Below the pieces are notes generated by a model. It was not told the origin of the DNA. It saw only the letters and a program-made list of their open reading frames with translations, and did no database searches. Below, one piece after another: positions 51,950-61,500 of a stretch of 64,000 bases of DNA. The stretch is taken from the NCBI GenBank assembly GCA_050288705.1, contig JBNKEI010000033.1, positions 27,343 through 91,342 on the forward strand, in the 5' to 3' direction. The stretch's first letter is position 1. Every line of letters starts with the position of its first letter. This DNA comes from JBNKEI01 sp050288705. Lineage in GTDB: Bacteria; Myxococcota; Myxococcia; Myxococcales; UBA5297. The position numbers and the translations under genes are program-made.

Positions 51950-53575
51950 TTATCTATCCCCACAATTAAAAAGACGGAATTCTGTTCGCCGACTAGCATC
52001 AGCGTCTTCTGCTCCGTTTTTCAACACCAGACGCTCAGAGCCAAAACCGCGAACATCAAATCTCGAATCAGGAAAGGCCTTACTATCAATTTCGTGCAAC
52101 ACCTGCACAATAGCTTTGGCTCTCGCTTCGCTTAACCTTTTATTCAAAGCGGCATTCCCACTTGAACTAGTATGTCCATAAACGCGCACACAAAGAGCTG
52201 GAAATCCTTTTAATTGCTCAGCAATTCCCACCACGATGCTCCGCCCGTTTGCATCTAAAGACCATTTACCATCGCCAAAATAAATATTGGGAAGTTTTAG
52301 AGTTCCCACATCGGCGGTAGTATCGTGCTTAGCTTTTTCTGCGTTATAGGAGTAAGTTTTTTCCTTTACACTCAGCTTAGGCGCACGTACTTCGGTTTGT
52401 TTTCCTGCTACTTCCGCTGCTAATCTCGCTTTTTCTTCTAGTCGTGATTTTATTGCAACTAGAAAACTATCATTTAAAATATTGGACGCATTAGGTAAAT
52501 CCGATGCGCTCACTTTGTTTTTTGCAACTAGTAATCTTCCGGTTTTGGTAATACGCTCCATCATTTTGGCAGGAGTGCCGCATTGCCCCCACCATAAACA
52601 GGCATTTTCTTCATAGTTCAAAAAGTCAATACCCGAAAGAACTGCTTCACCCAGCTTGGTTTCCCCTCCACAGTCTGCCCCACAATCAGCAGTAATAAAT
52701 TGAGCATGGGCAGCAGGGTCATTTCCATAGTTGCCGATAACCTTGAAATAGGCGCTGGCTAATTGCTGCAACGTTTCTCTTTCCTGAATTACAAAGTCAC
52801 GGTTAGCTACTAAAACGTCTATAATTACGTCGTCGGCTTGCCCACCGGTAGCAAAAACTTTAGGAAATCCTTCTTTCTCCGCCAAAGCAGTAAAAGGCTG
52901 CCAGAGCACCGCTACTTGCACCTTTCCTTGCTTTAGTTTTTCCCAACAATCTTTTGCCACCACGCCGTTATCGGTAGAAAGGTCTTCGAGTGCTGAAAAA
53001 GAAAGACTAGCGAAATCCCAAAGATGCTCGCTGGGGGTGCCGGTGGAATAACAAACTCTATCGCTTCGTTTTACTTCGTCGAAACTGCTTTTTCCTTTTT
53101 GCAAAAATATGGCGTCACCACCATTGGATTCATCAATATTCCAAAGTATAACTCCAGGGTAAATGCCATCTTTTTTATTTTTTGCTCCATGTTGAAGAAA
53201 AGCATCTACTGTAGTTAATGCAATATCTATTTCGCCATCAGCCAATGCTTTCATCCGCTCGTATTGATCGTAATATTTTTCGTCATCAATATAATCAATT
53301 CCGATTTCGGACTTTGCTAGCTCCTCAGCCAAGCGGGGTTCATTACGAAAAGTGCTGTACCCTGACCAGGGATCACCCGCAATCTTAATAATTTTTTTAA
53401 ATTTTTTACCGCTTAACGAGGTAGAGCTATTCAAAGCTTTTTCTTTATACTTTTCTTGAATAATCGGCTGAACAAATTTCACCCAACCAAAATATCCCGC
53501 TGCTCCCAATATAACTAATGGAATTCCAATTCTAAGCAGTGGGCCGGGACGCCCATTCGAACTTTGTGACATCAA
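51950..53575 (-). CDS. Membrane-anchored substrate-binding protein fused to OmpA-like domain
   Basis: A 541-residue protein: membrane anchor at about 14-34 (RIGIPLVILGAAGYFGWVKF), then a type II periplasmic binding domain of the NMT1/taurine-nitrate class (KIIKIAGDPWSGYSTFRNEP; ADGEIDIALTTVDAFLQHGA; GKVQVAVLWQPFTALA), then from about 420 an OmpA C-terminal peptidoglycan-binding domain (VRVYGHTSSSGNAALNKRLS, EARAKAIVQVL, ASRRTEFRLF). In the OmpA family the GHTD motif holds an Asp that contacts diaminopimelate; here it is GHTS, while the LS-x-x-RA arginine is kept. No ABC permease or ATPase is near, so this is probably a sensor that reads a ligand and the cell wall rather than a transport component. 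Confidence 0.85.
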   Translation of the reverse strand: MMSQSSNGRPGPLLRIGIPLVILGAAGYFGWVKFVQPIIQEKYKEKALNSSTSLSGKKFKKIIKIAGDPWSGYSTFRNEPRLAEELAKSEIGIDYIDDEKYYDQYERMKALADGEIDIALTTVDAFLQHGAKNKKDGIYPGVILWNIDESNGGDAIFLQKGKSSFDEVKRSDRVCYSTGTPSEHLWDFASLSFSALEDLSTDNGVVAKDCWEKLKQGKVQVAVLWQPFTALAEKEGFPKVFATGGQADDVIIDVLVANRDFVIQERETLQQLASAYFKVIGNYGNDPAAHAQFITADCGADCGGETKLGEAVLSGIDFLNYEENACLWWGQCGTPAKMMERITKTGRLLVAKNKVSASDLPNASNILNDSFLVAIKSRLEEKARLAAEVAGKQTEVRAPKLSVKEKTYSYNAEKAKHDTTADVGTLKLPNIYFGDGKWSLDANGRSIVVGIAEQLKGFPALCVRVYGHTSSSGNAALNKRLSEARAKAIVQVLHEIDSKAFPDSRFDVRGFGSERLVLKNGAEDADASRRTEFRLFNCGDR

Positions 53576-53664
53576 TGTCTCCTAAATCCTCCTGCAATCT
53601 CCCAACAAAACCAGCAGAATGGACGCATTAGTTTTTTCGCATCTACAGACAGTTAACCAGCTAG

Positions 53665-54417
53665 CTAGCCAATTCCTGGTTTGTTTTCGGTCGCGCGCAC
53701 GCCGGAAGTTGAAGAATCAGCGCCTGCTTGTTGGCGAGCTTCTAGCATGGCCTGAAATTTTGATTTACTAGCACTTACTCGCACTTTTTCTCGAAGCTGA
53801 CGCCGTTTTTCGTCGCGAGTTGCTCCCGACATTTCGTCAGAAATGTCTGCCTGCGCTGCAACCGAATCAATATACTTATCGATATCAGCAACTGCCCCCT
53901 CCTCGGATGCGGTACTCATTCCACTCATCATATCGTTAAAGGACTTGCGCGCCTGAGCTGACTGTAACTTGGCGATCATTGCGTCGCGTTTGGAACCCAT
54001 TTGTTTAGTGCGCGACTCTAAATCACGTAGCTTAACCAAATAATCGGACACCATTTTTTCGGAATTAACCAACTCGGAACGCAGGTGATTCAACTCTCCG
54101 TCCAGCGCCTCTTTTTCGTTTAGTAGGTCTTCGCCCAATTCTTGCGCCTCGACATTTCCGGCCTCAGCCTCCCTTAAGGCGCCCTCTAATTCCTCTTCCG
54201 CCTGTCTGAGTTGCTTGGATTTCTGCTCCACCATTGACCTAAGCTTGTTGCGCTCGGCAGCTAAACGGCCTACCGCGGTCTGCATTTTCTGATATTGGTC
54301 TTTCATTTTGTTAATGGCCATCTCGTAAACTGCTTCTGGATTAGACTGTTCCAAACTACGTTGCCCTTGCCAGAACAGCCCTTTTACGAAGTTCATAAAC
54401 CTTCCCACTACGCTCAT
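53665..54417 (-). CDS. pspA: PspA/IM30-family membrane-stress protein
   Basis: Member of the PspA/Vipp1 family, homologous to ESCRT-III, which polymerises on damaged inner membranes. The 250-residue protein starts with the typical amphipathic helix (MSVVGRFMNFVKGLFWQGQR), followed by NPEAVYEMAINKMKDQYQKM and a long hairpin of coiled coil to about residue 190 (KLQSAQARKSFNDMMSG), then a helical C-terminus and a disordered tail. It lies 89 nt before the binding-protein/OmpA gene and 101 nt after the coiled-coil gene. No pspF, pspB or pspC is near, so regulation differs from the E. coli system. Confidence 0.88.
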   Translation of the reverse strand: MSVVGRFMNFVKGLFWQGQRSLEQSNPEAVYEMAINKMKDQYQKMQTAVGRLAAERNKLRSMVEQKSKQLRQAEEELEGALREAEAGNVEAQELGEDLLNEKEALDGELNHLRSELVNSEKMVSDYLVKLRDLESRTKQMGSKRDAMIAKLQSAQARKSFNDMMSGMSTASEEGAVADIDKYIDSVAAQADISDEMSGATRDEKRRQLREKVRVSASKSKFQAMLEARQQAGADSSTSGVRATENKPGIG

Positions 54418-54518
54418 CTTAATCCTCCTAACTCAACGTCCACGATCCGTCGATCCCATTGGACAACTTGGGCGGGTTTGTAAATTGACCTGCCTTAATA
54501 GCGATATTGTTGTATTAT

Positions 54519-55166
54519 TTAGGTCGAGTTGGAAACCACCTTTCCAAAAAATTCCCGAGCAGCCTGTAAGCGTGATTCCTCTACCAAGCAAGCTTTGCGC
54601 AGCCCTTCCAAAGAGCGATTAATGTTTTCCATTCTCTGGCGATGCTCTTCGATTTTTTGAGTTAATATATCGATTTCTGCTTGTTCCTGCTCAAGGGCTC
54701 GGGCTATTTCTTCCTCTTTGCTCCTCATCAACCCTCGCACCCGCTTAATCTTACGTTCCGCATCCTCTAAAACTGCTTCTCGGCCTTTTCCAATGGCTCC
54801 TAAAAATGCTTCCGCGGCAGCGATTTTTGATCCTTGGGGAAGCGAAGCGTCCAACCGGCTCAAAAATGATTCTAACTGTTCCACTTCATCGGTATTAGGA
54901 ATTCCCGCCAAATCGTACTGCTCTTGAAAATCAATGACTACCTCCCCCGTTTCGTCGGTAGCTATTTCGATGGTTTCTGCAGAAACAAGATCGGCCGGTC
55001 CCGGAGGAACCGCAAATTCACTTCCTGATAATAGTGCCGCAAATTCATCATCCCCCAACTCATCTGCCTCTTCATTTCCAGTAACTACAGAGGATGCTAG
55101 AACTGGCTCACTTGATGACGAAGAGCCTTCCCAAAACAAATTCTTGACTTTTTTCCATCCGGACAT
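54519..55166 (-). CDS. Coiled-coil protein with PspA-like N-terminal helix
   Basis: A 215-residue protein, first of the five-gene cluster. It starts MSGWKKVKNLFWEGSSS, close in kind to the membrane-binding amphipathic helix of the PspA encoded next (FMNFVKGLFWQGQRS). An acidic linker follows (about 20-85: GNEEADELGDDEFAALLSGS), then a short helical segment, and a coiled coil from about 130 to 210 (RGLMRSKEEEIARALEQEQA). It could co-polymerise with or regulate PspA, but it lacks the full PspA hairpin. No known family was identified. Confidence 0.72.
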   Translation of the reverse strand: MSGWKKVKNLFWEGSSSSSEPVLASSVVTGNEEADELGDDEFAALLSGSEFAVPPGPADLVSAETIEIATDETGEVVIDFQEQYDLAGIPNTDEVEQLESFLSRLDASLPQGSKIAAAEAFLGAIGKGREAVLEDAERKIKRVRGLMRSKEEEIARALEQEQAEIDILTQKIEEHRQRMENINRSLEGLRKACLVEESRLQAAREFFGKVVSNST

Positions 55167-55294
55167 CTTGGTCTCCTCGATACGACTGAAGCGTGCCCGA
55201 TGTTCGGCTTTTCGTCAACGCTGGGCACCAACGCTCTCCTAAAAGTATTCGAGTATTCTCTTAAAATTCCTATAACTAGCAGCCAAGCCTGCGA
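55167..55294 (-). promoter_or_regulatory. Probable control region of the PspA cluster
   Basis: The 128 nt upstream of the first cluster gene carry two tandem GAATACT blocks (in GAATACTCGAATACT on the minus strand) and a TTGACG hexamer further down without a good -10. No confident sigma-70 or sigma-54 promoter can be named. A GAGGAG ribosome site precedes the first ATG. Confidence 0.35.
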
Positions 55295-55783
55295 TTAAAT
55301 GCCAAACTCGCCCACCTTGCGAATCCCTTCATTCTCTAATTCAGCCCGCAGTTCCTCAATTGATTTTCCAAACACCGGATGCATCAACCCTGGAACAATG
55401 TCGCATAAAGGAAGCAGCGCAAATATTCTTTTATGCAGGTATCGATGAGGCACCAGCAAGGCAGGTTCAGCAACAATTCGGTCCGCCAAGAGCAAATCGA
55501 TATCGAGAGTGCGTGGTCCCCAAAGCACCCCCCCAGGAAAACGCCCTAATTCGCGTTCGATTAGTTTGACCTCGGCCAATAGTTGCAATGGAGAAAGCTC
55601 TGATTGCACTTCCAATGCTGCGTTTAAGAAACAAGGCTGAGGCGGCCCCCAAGGCTCGCTTTCGTATATGGACGACAGCTTCTTCACCTCAATTCCTGGT
55701 CTAACCGCCAGCCGCTGCACTGCCTGGAGCAAATTCTTTTTTCTGTTCCCTAAATTTGACCCTAAGCCCAGAAAGACACGCAT
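55295..55783 (-). CDS. folK: 6-hydroxymethyl-7,8-dihydropterin pyrophosphokinase
   Basis: Transfers pyrophosphate from ATP to 6-hydroxymethyl-dihydropterin in folate synthesis. The 162-residue product has FLGLGSNLGNRKKNLLQAVQ, SSIYESEPWGPPQPCFLNAA, and the ATP/Mg motif WGPRTLDIDLLL plus VPHRYLHKRIFALLPL. A GTG at 55798 touches the dapB stop codon, but the ATG at 55783 starts directly at the first strand, as in the family, and is preferred. Downstream of dapB, likely in the same transcript. Confidence 0.92.
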   Translation of the reverse strand: MRVFLGLGSNLGNRKKNLLQAVQRLAVRPGIEVKKLSSIYESEPWGPPQPCFLNAALEVQSELSPLQLLAEVKLIERELGRFPGGVLWGPRTLDIDLLLADRIVAEPALLVPHRYLHKRIFALLPLCDIVPGLMHPVFGKSIEELRAELENEGIRKVGEFGI

Positions 55784-55797
55784 ATTCCGCAATTCCA

Positions 55798-56610
55798 CTA
55801 CGACACGGTCAATCCCATGGCTCTTGACATGTCATAGAAACCCGGCGCCTTGCCCTTTAAAAATCGTGCTGCTCGCAATGCGCCTTGGGCGAACTGATCA
55901 CGGTTAGTAGCTCGATGGCTTATCTCTAGACGCTCCCCTTGGCCAATAAAGTACACGGTATGTTCACCAACTACATCGCCTCCCCGAAGAGCCTGAACAC
56001 CAATTTCCTGAGAGGTACGTTCTCCCACCATTCCCGCACGCGCAAGTCGCAAGTCGCTGGCAGGATCGCGCTTTAGGGCCTTGGCGACTATTTCGGCAAG
56101 ACGCAAAGCTGTTCCGGAAGGCGAATCCTTTTTATGTCGATGGTGAATCTCCATAACTTCTGGATCGAACGATTCTCCTAAAACCCTAGCTGCTTCTGCC
56201 ACCAAGGCAAACATTAAGTTCACCCCCATGCTCATATTTGGCGAAAACAGCACCGGAGTAGTAGCAGATGCTTTTTCTAGCTCCTGAATGGCAGAAGCCT
56301 GCATGCCAGTAGTGCCCACCACTAAAGCCACACCGCAACTAGCACAAATAGCTGCATTTTTAATCGAAGCCTCTGGCGAGGAAAAATCGATTACTACGTC
56401 CGCCCCTCGGGCCAATACGGCCAACAAATCCGTCTCTACGCGAACCTGGATGCCTTTCACCCCGTGCATTTCTCCTACATCTCGTCCTAAAAATTCGCTT
56501 TCTGGTCGCTCGATTGCTCCTACCAGATTCAAATCGTCCGCCTGGCTTATTAGACGAATAATAGAGCCTCCCATTCGACCTCCGGCTCCGGTCACCACTA
56601 TGCGAATCAT
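55798..56610 (-). CDS. dapB: 4-hydroxy-tetrahydrodipicolinate reductase
   Basis: NAD(P)H-dependent reductase of the lysine/diaminopimelate pathway. The protein of 270 residues has the nucleotide-binding GAGGRMGGSI loop, VVIDFSSPEA, FSPNMSMGVNLMF and the catalytic EIHHRHKKDSPSGTALRLAE. The frame begins at 56625 with ATGGAGATTACAGAAATG; the GGAG lying inside that first codon pair serves as ribosome site for the ATG at 56610, and the product then starts MIRIVVTGAGGRMG, so 56610 is preferred. Divergent from recA. Confidence 0.93.
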   Translation of the reverse strand: MIRIVVTGAGGRMGGSIIRLISQADDLNLVGAIERPESEFLGRDVGEMHGVKGIQVRVETDLLAVLARGADVVIDFSSPEASIKNAAICASCGVALVVGTTGMQASAIQELEKASATTPVLFSPNMSMGVNLMFALVAEAARVLGESFDPEVMEIHHRHKKDSPSGTALRLAEIVAKALKRDPASDLRLARAGMVGERTSQEIGVQALRGGDVVGEHTVYFIGQGERLEISHRATNRDQFAQGALRAARFLKGKAPGFYDMSRAMGLTVS

Positions 56611-56733
56611 TTCTGTAATCTCCATTGTAAGTCAAAGACAGGTAAAATTATTATTGTCGTCCGCCTGTACTCGACAGACCGAATCACTTGGAATTTTTTT
56701 CTGCCGCCTCATCAATTCGCTTGAACCCCTAAT

Positions 56734-56758
56734 CTGTTTGTACTAAACGTTTGTACAG
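56734..56758 (+). promoter_or_regulatory. Candidate SOS operator and promoter upstream of recA
   Basis: The segment opens CTGTTTGTAC and closes GTTTGTACAG with five bases between. It contains TGTAC...GTACA as a dyad (56739-56757) and, alternatively, two direct GTTTGTAC blocks 13 nt apart. It covers the -10 side of a possible promoter TTGAAC (56721-56726), 17 nt, TAAACG (56744-56749). LexA sites in deltaproteobacterial groups vary, so this is a candidate only. Confidence 0.4.
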
Positions 56759-56795
56759 GCAAAACGCTGCCGCCCACCTCATCATAGGAGTATCT

Positions 56796-57878
56796 ATGCC
56801 CGTATTGCCAGAGAAAGAAAAAGCCATTGATTTAGCCGTTGCCGCCATCGAAAAGCAATTTGGAAAAGGCAGCATAATGCGGCTAGGAAATGAAGAAGCG
56901 TTAGTAAAAGACGTTCAATCTATTCCTACTGGCTCCATCTCATTAGATATTGCACTGGGAGTAGGAGGCGTTCCGCGAGGCCGTATTATTGAGATTTATG
57001 GTCCAGAATCCTCTGGAAAAACTACTCTGTGCCTGCATATCGTTTCCGAAGCACAAAAACTGGGCGGAGTAGCTGCCTATATTGACGCCGAACATGCTCT
57101 CGACATCGGCTATGCACGAAAATTAGGAGTGCGTACCGACGACTTGCTCATTAGTCAACCAGATACCGGGGAGCAAGCTTTGGAAATTGCCGAAATGCTC
57201 GTACGCTCGGGAGGCATCGACATACTAGTGGTAGATTCAGTTGCCGCCTTGGTTCCCAAAGCCGAACTAGAGGGAGAAATGGGCGATGCACATATGGGAG
57301 TCCAAGCTAGACTTATGAGCCAGGCACTGCGCAAACTCACGGGCACTATTTCCAAAAGTCAAACCTGCGTCATTTTCATTAACCAAATTCGCATGAAAAT
57401 CGGCGTCATGTTTGGTAATCCGGAAACTACTACCGGAGGAAATGCTCTTAAGTTTTATGCAAGTCAACGGCTGGATATCCGCCGGGTAGGCGCAATTAAA
57501 AACTCCGAAGAGGTAATTGGTAACCGAACTCGGGTAAAGGTTGTAAAAAACAAAGTGGCTCCCCCCTTTCGCGAGGTAGAATTCGACATCCTTTACGGTT
57601 CAGGAATCTCTAAGGAAGGAGATCTTCTTGACCTGGCGGTTGACGGAAATCTGGTAGAGAAAAGCGGCTCGTGGTTTAGCTGGAATGGCGATCGCATTGG
57701 TCAGGGGCGAGAGCAATCTAAAGAATATTTGCGAAGCCACCCTGAAGTTCTAGCTGAATTAGAAAAGCGCATCTATGAAAAGGCGGGAATGACTAAGAGA
57801 ATCGAAGGAAGTAGTTCTCAGGAAAACACCTCTGAGTCTGGCGAGGAAAAACGTTCGCGTGCCAAAACTGCAAAGTAG
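56796..57878 (+). CDS. recA: Recombinase RecA
   Basis: DNA-strand-exchange protein and SOS co-protease. The 360-residue product has Walker A GPESSGKT (residues 69-76), the ALDIGYARKLGV region, Walker B ILVVDSVAAL, the L1/L2 DNA-binding loops (EGEMGDAHMGVQARLMSQAL and MKIGVMFGNPETTTGGNALK) and an acidic, Ser-rich C-terminal tail. The frame opens at 56751, but AGGAG five bases before the ATG at 56796 fixes the start. Monocistronic. Confidence 0.97.
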   Translation: MPVLPEKEKAIDLAVAAIEKQFGKGSIMRLGNEEALVKDVQSIPTGSISLDIALGVGGVPRGRIIEIYGPESSGKTTLCLHIVSEAQKLGGVAAYIDAEHALDIGYARKLGVRTDDLLISQPDTGEQALEIAEMLVRSGGIDILVVDSVAALVPKAELEGEMGDAHMGVQARLMSQALRKLTGTISKSQTCVIFINQIRMKIGVMFGNPETTTGGNALKFYASQRLDIRRVGAIKNSEEVIGNRTRVKVVKNKVAPPFREVEFDILYGSGISKEGDLLDLAVDGNLVEKSGSWFSWNGDRIGQGREQSKEYLRSHPEVLAELEKRIYEKAGMTKRIEGSSSQENTSESGEEKRSRAKTAK

Positions 57879-57882
57879 CTCT

Positions 57883-57899
57883 TCTTGTTCTTAACAAGA
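57883..57899 (+). terminator. Weak hairpin after recA
   Basis: TCTTGTT-CTT-AACAAGA forms a seven-bp AT-rich stem between the convergent recA and FHA genes, followed by GTATTTCT. The stem is weak and the T-run is broken, so termination activity is uncertain. Confidence 0.4.
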
Positions 57900-57905
57900 G
57901 TATTT

Positions 57906-58442
57906 CTAAGAAGTTTTCTTGTCGGTCTCACGCAATCGCTGAACTAGCCCCTCCGCAGTCAAGTACTGAAAGACCAGGCGACCTAACGTAAGAATTTCAC
58001 CACCTCGAAGGTAGGCTACCTTTCCTGCTGGACGGTTGCCTACCAATGTTCCATTCCGGGAGTCTGCGTCCCGAAGCATCATCGCCCCGTCCTTCCACTC
58101 AAAGGTGCAATGATGACGCGAAATGCTGAAGTCTGGAAGAATGACGTCCATATAGGCGGTACGACCAACCCGGACTTGGTTGGTATCGCAAGAACATGGC
58201 CCCGGACGTAGCTCGATGGGAACGTCTTTCCACATCAAAGCACTCTCCAATAAAGCACCCACATTCACTGCCCTGGTGAGCGGTTGGGTAACTTGTTGCT
58301 TGTCATGTTGGGGTTTTTCCATTTTGCCAGCGAGGCCAAAGCCAAGCAGCACTGGGTATTTATGGGCTGCAAGAAAAGCCCGCTCCCCATTAGTCTTTAG
58401 TTCTTGAAGAAGATCCTTCATTAAGCGCACGACGTACCCCAT
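57906..58442 (-). CDS. FHA-domain protein
   Basis: A 178-residue protein whose C-terminal half is a forkhead-associated (phosphothreonine-binding) domain: VRVGRTAYMDVILPDFSISR, with RxHC (SRHHCTFEW) and the SRNGTLVGN loop, then GGEILTLGRLVFQYL. The N-terminal 75 residues (RLMKDLLQELKTNGERAFLA) are helical and unassigned. An in-frame ATG at 58421 (MKDLLQELK) is an alternative start. Binding partner unknown; a Ser/Thr kinase is not in the window. Confidence 0.85.
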   Translation of the reverse strand: MGYVVRLMKDLLQELKTNGERAFLAAHKYPVLLGFGLAGKMEKPQHDKQQVTQPLTRAVNVGALLESALMWKDVPIELRPGPCSCDTNQVRVGRTAYMDVILPDFSISRHHCTFEWKDGAMMLRDADSRNGTLVGNRPAGKVAYLRGGEILTLGRLVFQYLTAEGLVQRLRETDKKTS

Positions 58443-58538
58443 CTGCGAATAAACAATCGTAGACCGGGTTACTCCAAATATGCAAGCGCCCTTCCCGTGC
58501 CAAATTCACTCCCATCGGCGTTGCATATCGAACCATAA

Positions 58539-61500
58539 CTAGGCTGTAGTCGCGGTGAGGGTTTCTGCCTGGATTTGTTCGGTCATCTTTACGCTTACCA
58601 GTTTAGATATTCCCGGCTCCTCCATGGTTACTCCATACAAAGAATCCGCAATCTGCATTGTGCGCTTATTGTGAGTAATTAGGATAAATTGGCTGATTTT
58701 GCTCATCTCGCGTACCAAGTCATTGTAGCGGTCAACGTTGGCATCATCGAGGGGTGCATCTACCTCGTCTAGCAGACAAAACGGAGTAGGTTTGATGAGA
58801 AAGATGGCGAAAATGAGCGCTACCGCGGTCAGTGCTTTCTCGCCTCCGGAAAGAAGATTAACACTCTGCAACTTCTTTCCAGGGGGCTGCGCCATGATTT
58901 CAATCCCTGGATCACTTCCATCCTCACTAGGCACTAGCACTAGTCCTGCTCGTCCCCCGTTAAAAAGACGAGGAAAAACCTGCTGGAATTTTTCGTTTAC
59001 TACCCCAAAAGCGTGATCAAATCGCTCTTTAGAAGTTTTGTTAATTCGTACTATGGCGCGTTTGAGCTGAGCCAGCGACTGTTCTAGGTCGGTTTTTTGC
59101 TTTTTCAAAAACTCGTGCCGCTTAGCCAATTCCTCGTGTTCTTCAATGGCGGTAAGGTTAATCTCTCCCATGCGCTCCACTTGCTCTCGCAAATCCCGCA
59201 GTTTTCCTTCCATTTCGGGAGTAGGAGGCTTACGCATGTGGTAATCATACAGCTCAACAGAAAGCTCCACCGCATAGCGATCGCGAATGGAATCGCACAA
59301 ATGGGTCAACTCAAGAGAGTTTTCTCTTTCCTTAAGTGAATAGGTTCCTAGATTGCCTTGCAGAGCCTCCCAGTTCTTGCGGGTTTCGCGTATCCGCGCT
59401 TCCTCCGCCTCCAATTTTCGGGATTGCTCTTCGCAATGTTCGCGCAGGCTTTTTCTCTCCTGCTGAACTTTTTCCAAGTCTTGTGACCACTGTTCTAGGT
59501 CGACACGAGTGGTAACTGTTTTTTCTTCCAACTGGTTTCTACGAGCCTGAGCCTCTTTTACCGTGGATTGCAGACGCTCCTCGCGTTCTTCTAGTTCCAA
59601 AAGACTTGCTTCCACCCTCGACAGATTCTTTTCAGAAGAATCCCGTCGCTCGAAATCAGTGGCTACCTTCACTTGCAACCCGGTACGCTCTGCATTGAGC
59701 TCTGCGATTTGAGCTTTCAAAGAAGATAGGTCTTCGGATAGCTTTCGAACCCTGGCTTCTCTACCATCACGTTCGCTTTCTGCCTGTGCACTTTGGCCAG
59801 CCACGCTGGTTTCCTCGGCGCTTAGCTCAGAAAGCGCAAGCTGCATAACATCAACTTCCATTGACAATTTTTCTACTTGCTCACGCGCCCGAGACAAATC
59901 ATCAGTTGCCTTGTGCAGGTCTTTTTCCTGCTCTACTACGGTCAGCGCTTCCGAGTGGCTGTCTTGAGAAAGCCCCCTAAGCACCCCTTCCATCTGCTCA
60001 ATTTCTTCTCCCAACCGGCGATGTTGTTCACTGGTTACAGCGAGGTCGTTTTCCATTGCCCTCACTTTTTCTTCCAGCTCGACCATCTCTCGCTTTTTGT
60101 TGAGAGTACCTACCCCTGCTCCTTCGTGAATTCCTCCAATCATACATCCAGTCGGCTCTATTACCTCTCCATCAAGAGTCACTACCGTGTGGGAAAGACC
60201 TTTTTGAGAGTAGGCCACCGCACTCTCCAGATCTTTAACCAGCACTACGTTGCCCAACAAATGTCGAACTAGGTTTTCGTACTCCGATTCATAGCCAATA
60301 TGCTCCATTGCCGCACCCACCACCCCAGGCACTGAAATATCAGGCTCGATTTTCTGCTGCTCACCGGCAACAGTTAAGGGAATGAAAATTCCCCGCCCTT
60401 CCCCGGTCTCCCTTAAATAGTTAATTAAGGACAAACTCTTTTTTTGATCGGAAACTACTATTGCCTGCAATCTTTCGCCTAGAACAGCCTCTACCGCTCG
60501 TTCCATCTCTAAAGGCGTACGCAAAACATCTGAAATCAGTCCCCGTACTCCTTTCTTTAGCCGAACATCTAGTTGGGCATCGCGCATAATCGCGCGTACA
60601 CCGCGCCCGCAACCTTCATAGTTTTTTTGTATTTCTCGCAAGGAATTGAGACGAGATCGCCGATCAACTAGTTCTTCGCGAAGCTGGATTAGTCGAGCCT
60701 CATATTCCATGAATCCGCAGCGAGACCGCTCGAGAGCCTCTTCTTCCCCAACCCGCTTCTCCTCAAGTTTTAACTTTATTTGGCGAGCTGACCCTAGCTT
60801 CTCGGTGCAGCCAATACGCGCCTTTTCTAGCTCACGAACTTGCTGCTGCAATGCTTCCCTCTCCTCAATAGCTCGGTGTAGGCGAGCTTCTAAATCAGCT
60901 CTTTGCTTTACCAGGTTCTCTATCTGGCTCTTTCCGGTGGCCATGCGCGAAAGCGAATTCACCAAAAAGCCACGCTCTTGCTCTAATCGTTCCATCACCT
61001 GCGCTTCTTCCTTGGCTAGCCTAGCCAGCTCATCGCGGACTTCGATAAGCCGACGGTCATCATCGGTAGCTAACTCATCAAGCGAGGCTTTTTTGGTAAG
61101 GAGCAATTCCTGCTCTTGCAACAGAGTGGTTTTTGTTTCCCCTACCTGCACTAATTCTTTCTCTGCCTCTTCCATTCGGCGGTGCACTTCGTTAATTTCT
61201 CGGCGATAAGCTTCAAGATTAGCCTCACCAACTCGGAAATCATTGTCTACTTGGTGCGCGTGTTCATCCATCTCCCGCAAAGACTTTTCTTTTGCCTGCA
61301 GCTTGTTTCTCGCTGATTCGATATTTTTTTCGGCTCGTTTGACCTTTTCCGCCAACTCTTTTTCTTCGCCGGTAAAAGCCAGCGCCGCAGTATGTGCTGC
61401 CTGAATCATCGCACTGAGCTCCAGGTAGCGGTGAGCAGCGCTGTGTAACTCAATATCTTTCATCTCTGACTTGAGCCTTTTGTATTTCTCTGCCTTGCGC

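Noticed and set aside
55195..55240. Sigma-54 promoter for the PspA cluster
   Set aside because: A TTGGTGCC...TTGAC string resembles the -24/-12 pattern and pspA of E. coli is sigma-54 dependent, but the required -12 GC is absent and no pspF-like activator is near.
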